Part shown: piece by piece, positions 63,037 to 64,000 of the stretch
How positions within the stretch are numbered: position 1 is the first letter of the stretch
Layout of the letters: each line of letters begins with the position of its first letter
Assembly (NCBI RefSeq): GCF_007744675.1
Contig: NZ_CP036269.1
Location: forward strand, 3,823,546-3,887,545
Origin: Gimesia alba
Lineage (GTDB): Bacteria; Planctomycetota; Planctomycetia; Planctomycetales; Planctomycetaceae
Length of the DNA stretch: 64,000 bases
Reading direction: 5' to 3'
Notes under the pieces: generated by a model
Databases searched by the model: none
What the model saw: the letters and a program-made list of their open reading frames with translations, nothing else
Told to the model about the DNA's origin: nothing
Position numbers and translations under genes: made by a program

Positions 63037-64000
63037 TTCAAGTACTCCGATTTAAGCCAGGCCAGCGTTTCTTCTCGCTGTTTTACCAGATTTACTAAAG
63101 GGTATGCATTGATAATGTAGGGTCGATATTCTTTGACTGTTTCAGGCACCTCGTCCCAGTTCACAGTCCCTATAGGGATTTGACGGGACTGTGATTGCGC
63201 CAATTTTATCTCAACTTCTTCAGAAAGTAAAAAATCTACCAGCGCTTCTGCTTGTTTACGTTTTTTTGTTCCTTTGATGATGGCAACACTATTCGGAATG
63301 AGGATTGCCTTATCGTTCACTGTGATCGGCACCGCAGCAACTGGTTTTGCTTCATCAACGGCGACATAATAGTCGTCGGTATCAGTAAATCCTAAAACAC
63401 AGGTGCCATTCGCCACCAGATTTTTCACACTGGCGTTTCCAGAAGTTTCCTGAATCCCCCGTTCCTTCAGGGAGTGATACCAGGCCTTCAATCGGTCCAG
63501 TCCCCATGCATCACAGAGCACGGTAAAGTGAGTCAAGGTTGTGCCATAGAGCGGCTTCGCAATTGCAACATCAGTCAGAGATCCCGCTAACTTCTGCTCG
63601 ATACTCTCTTCGGATGCGTTCATCTTTTCTGTATTAGTAATATAAACGCGCAATCGCGCTGCAAAACCGGTCCAATAGCCTTCGGGGTCTTTAAACTCAT
63701 CGGGAATCCTGTCATAACCATCTCCTTGATACGCTTCCAGCACCCCCTGCTCTTTGAGAGCAGCTGTCCCCAGGGTCTGGTTATTCCAGAAAACATCACA
63801 ACGTGGATGGTCTTGTTCCCGGACAATTAAGTTTGTCAAACCCAGCGACTTGGTTGCTTCCGTATCGAAACGTGGTTCAACTTTGATTCCCGTTTTTTGC
63901 TCAAACGCGTTTAATATTTCTTCCGAAAATACGGCGTCATGTGCGCAGTAAACAACGAGAGCATCGCTTTGTTGCTGGTAAAAAAAGACTAATCCAACGG
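63033..64000 (-). CDS. ABC transporter substrate-binding protein, ferric-type (N-terminus beyond window)
   Basis: The reading frame is open to the right edge, so the gene start lies outside. The visible 322 residues include part of an N-terminal hydrophobic segment ('VGLVFFYQQQ') and then 'ALVVYCAHDAVFSEEILNAF', the opening beta-alpha unit of the Fe(III)/FbpA-type binding proteins. Later parts include 'CDVFWNNQTLGTAALKEQG' and 'EGYWTGFAARLRVYI'. It should bind a solute outside the membrane and deliver it to the two-module permease. A TTG at 63839 is not the start, because the homologous sequence continues upstream. Confidence 0.88.
   Translation of the reverse strand, partial: VGLVFFYQQQSDALVVYCAHDAVFSEEILNAFEQKTGIKVEPRFDTEATKSLGLTNLIVREQDHPRCDVFWNNQTLGTAALKEQGVLEAYQGDGYDRIPDEFKDPEGYWTGFAARLRVYITNTEKMNASEESIEQKLAGSLTDVAIAKPLYGTTLTHFTVLCDAWGLDRLKAWYHSLKERGIQETSGNASVKNLVANGTCVLGFTDTDDYYVAVDEAKPVAAVPITVNDKAILIPNSVAIIKGTKKRKQAEALVDFLLSEEVEIKLAQSQSRQIPIGTVNWDEVPETVKEYRPYIINAYPLVNLVKQREETLAWLKSEYLK

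Noticed and set aside
1-64000. CRISPR arrays, rRNA, tRNA, prophage and transposase genes
   Set aside because: I saw no regularly spaced direct repeats, no tRNA-like cloverleaf with T-loop motif, no rRNA blocks and no transposase or integrase motifs.

Overview
The window looks like chromosomal DNA of a planctomycete of moderate G+C, most like the Gimesia/Planctomyces group. This is inferred from the gene content: paired DUF3352-like secreted proteins, a lipoprotein with a C-terminal heme motif, a sulfatase, TIM-barrel proteins with Tat signals, many lipoproteins, and MoxR/DUF58/VWA clusters. I see no rRNA, tRNA, CRISPR array, prophage or transposase. Almost all of the sequence is coding, with 47 supported protein genes, two of them cut by the window edges.

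Left part (1-24 kb). A truncated EF-hand protein gene is followed by two tandem paralogous secreted proteins, a trypsin-like (S1C) protease, a heme-motif lipoprotein, a cysteine-rich secreted protein and a sodium/solute symporter. Housekeeping genes come next: murD, the lysine 2,3-aminomutase-like epmB, efp (EF-P with its modifiable Lys34) and miaB. After these lie a TIGR01777 epimerase, a mitoPLD-like single-HKD nuclease, a sulfatase, a leucine-rich-repeat lipoprotein, a GGQ release-factor-like protein, and a DUF58 plus transglutaminase pair.

Middle part (24-43 kb). A minus-strand oligopeptide ABC importer encodes a fused double ATPase, a CAP-domain protein, a binding lipoprotein and two permeases. 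It is followed by a beta-propeller glycosidase-like protein, comEC, a TPR protein, a small winged-helix protein, a UvrA-family protein that seems to lack the insertion domain, a CBM9-like protein, leuB and a sugar-phosphate isomerase-like protein.

Right part (43-64 kb). Thirteen minus-strand genes form one very compact array of about 20.7 kb, with six ATGA-type or TAATG stop/start overlaps or similar short overlaps and gaps never above about 45 bp. In transcription order it encodes a ferric-type substrate-binding protein (cut by the window edge), a two-module permease, an ABC ATPase fused to a membrane anchor and NHL propeller, a VWA/amidotransferase-like membrane protein, MoxR, DUF58, a BatA-like VWA protein, and then two successive copies of a module made of a large membrane protein, an ABC-2 ATPase and an ABC-2 permease. 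This array and the ABC-NHL fusion are the best candidates for an undescribed system.

Non-coding structure. A 96-bp imperfectly palindromic repeat occurs three times in the same orientation, each time about 45-60 bp upstream of a minus-strand gene. A separate 146-bp MITE-like element abuts the third copy, and its terminal inverted repeat supplies the stop codon of the last gene in the large array. Several strong hairpins act as likely terminators, and three unusual inverted-repeat structures lie at 28.4, 29.0 and 35.8 kb.
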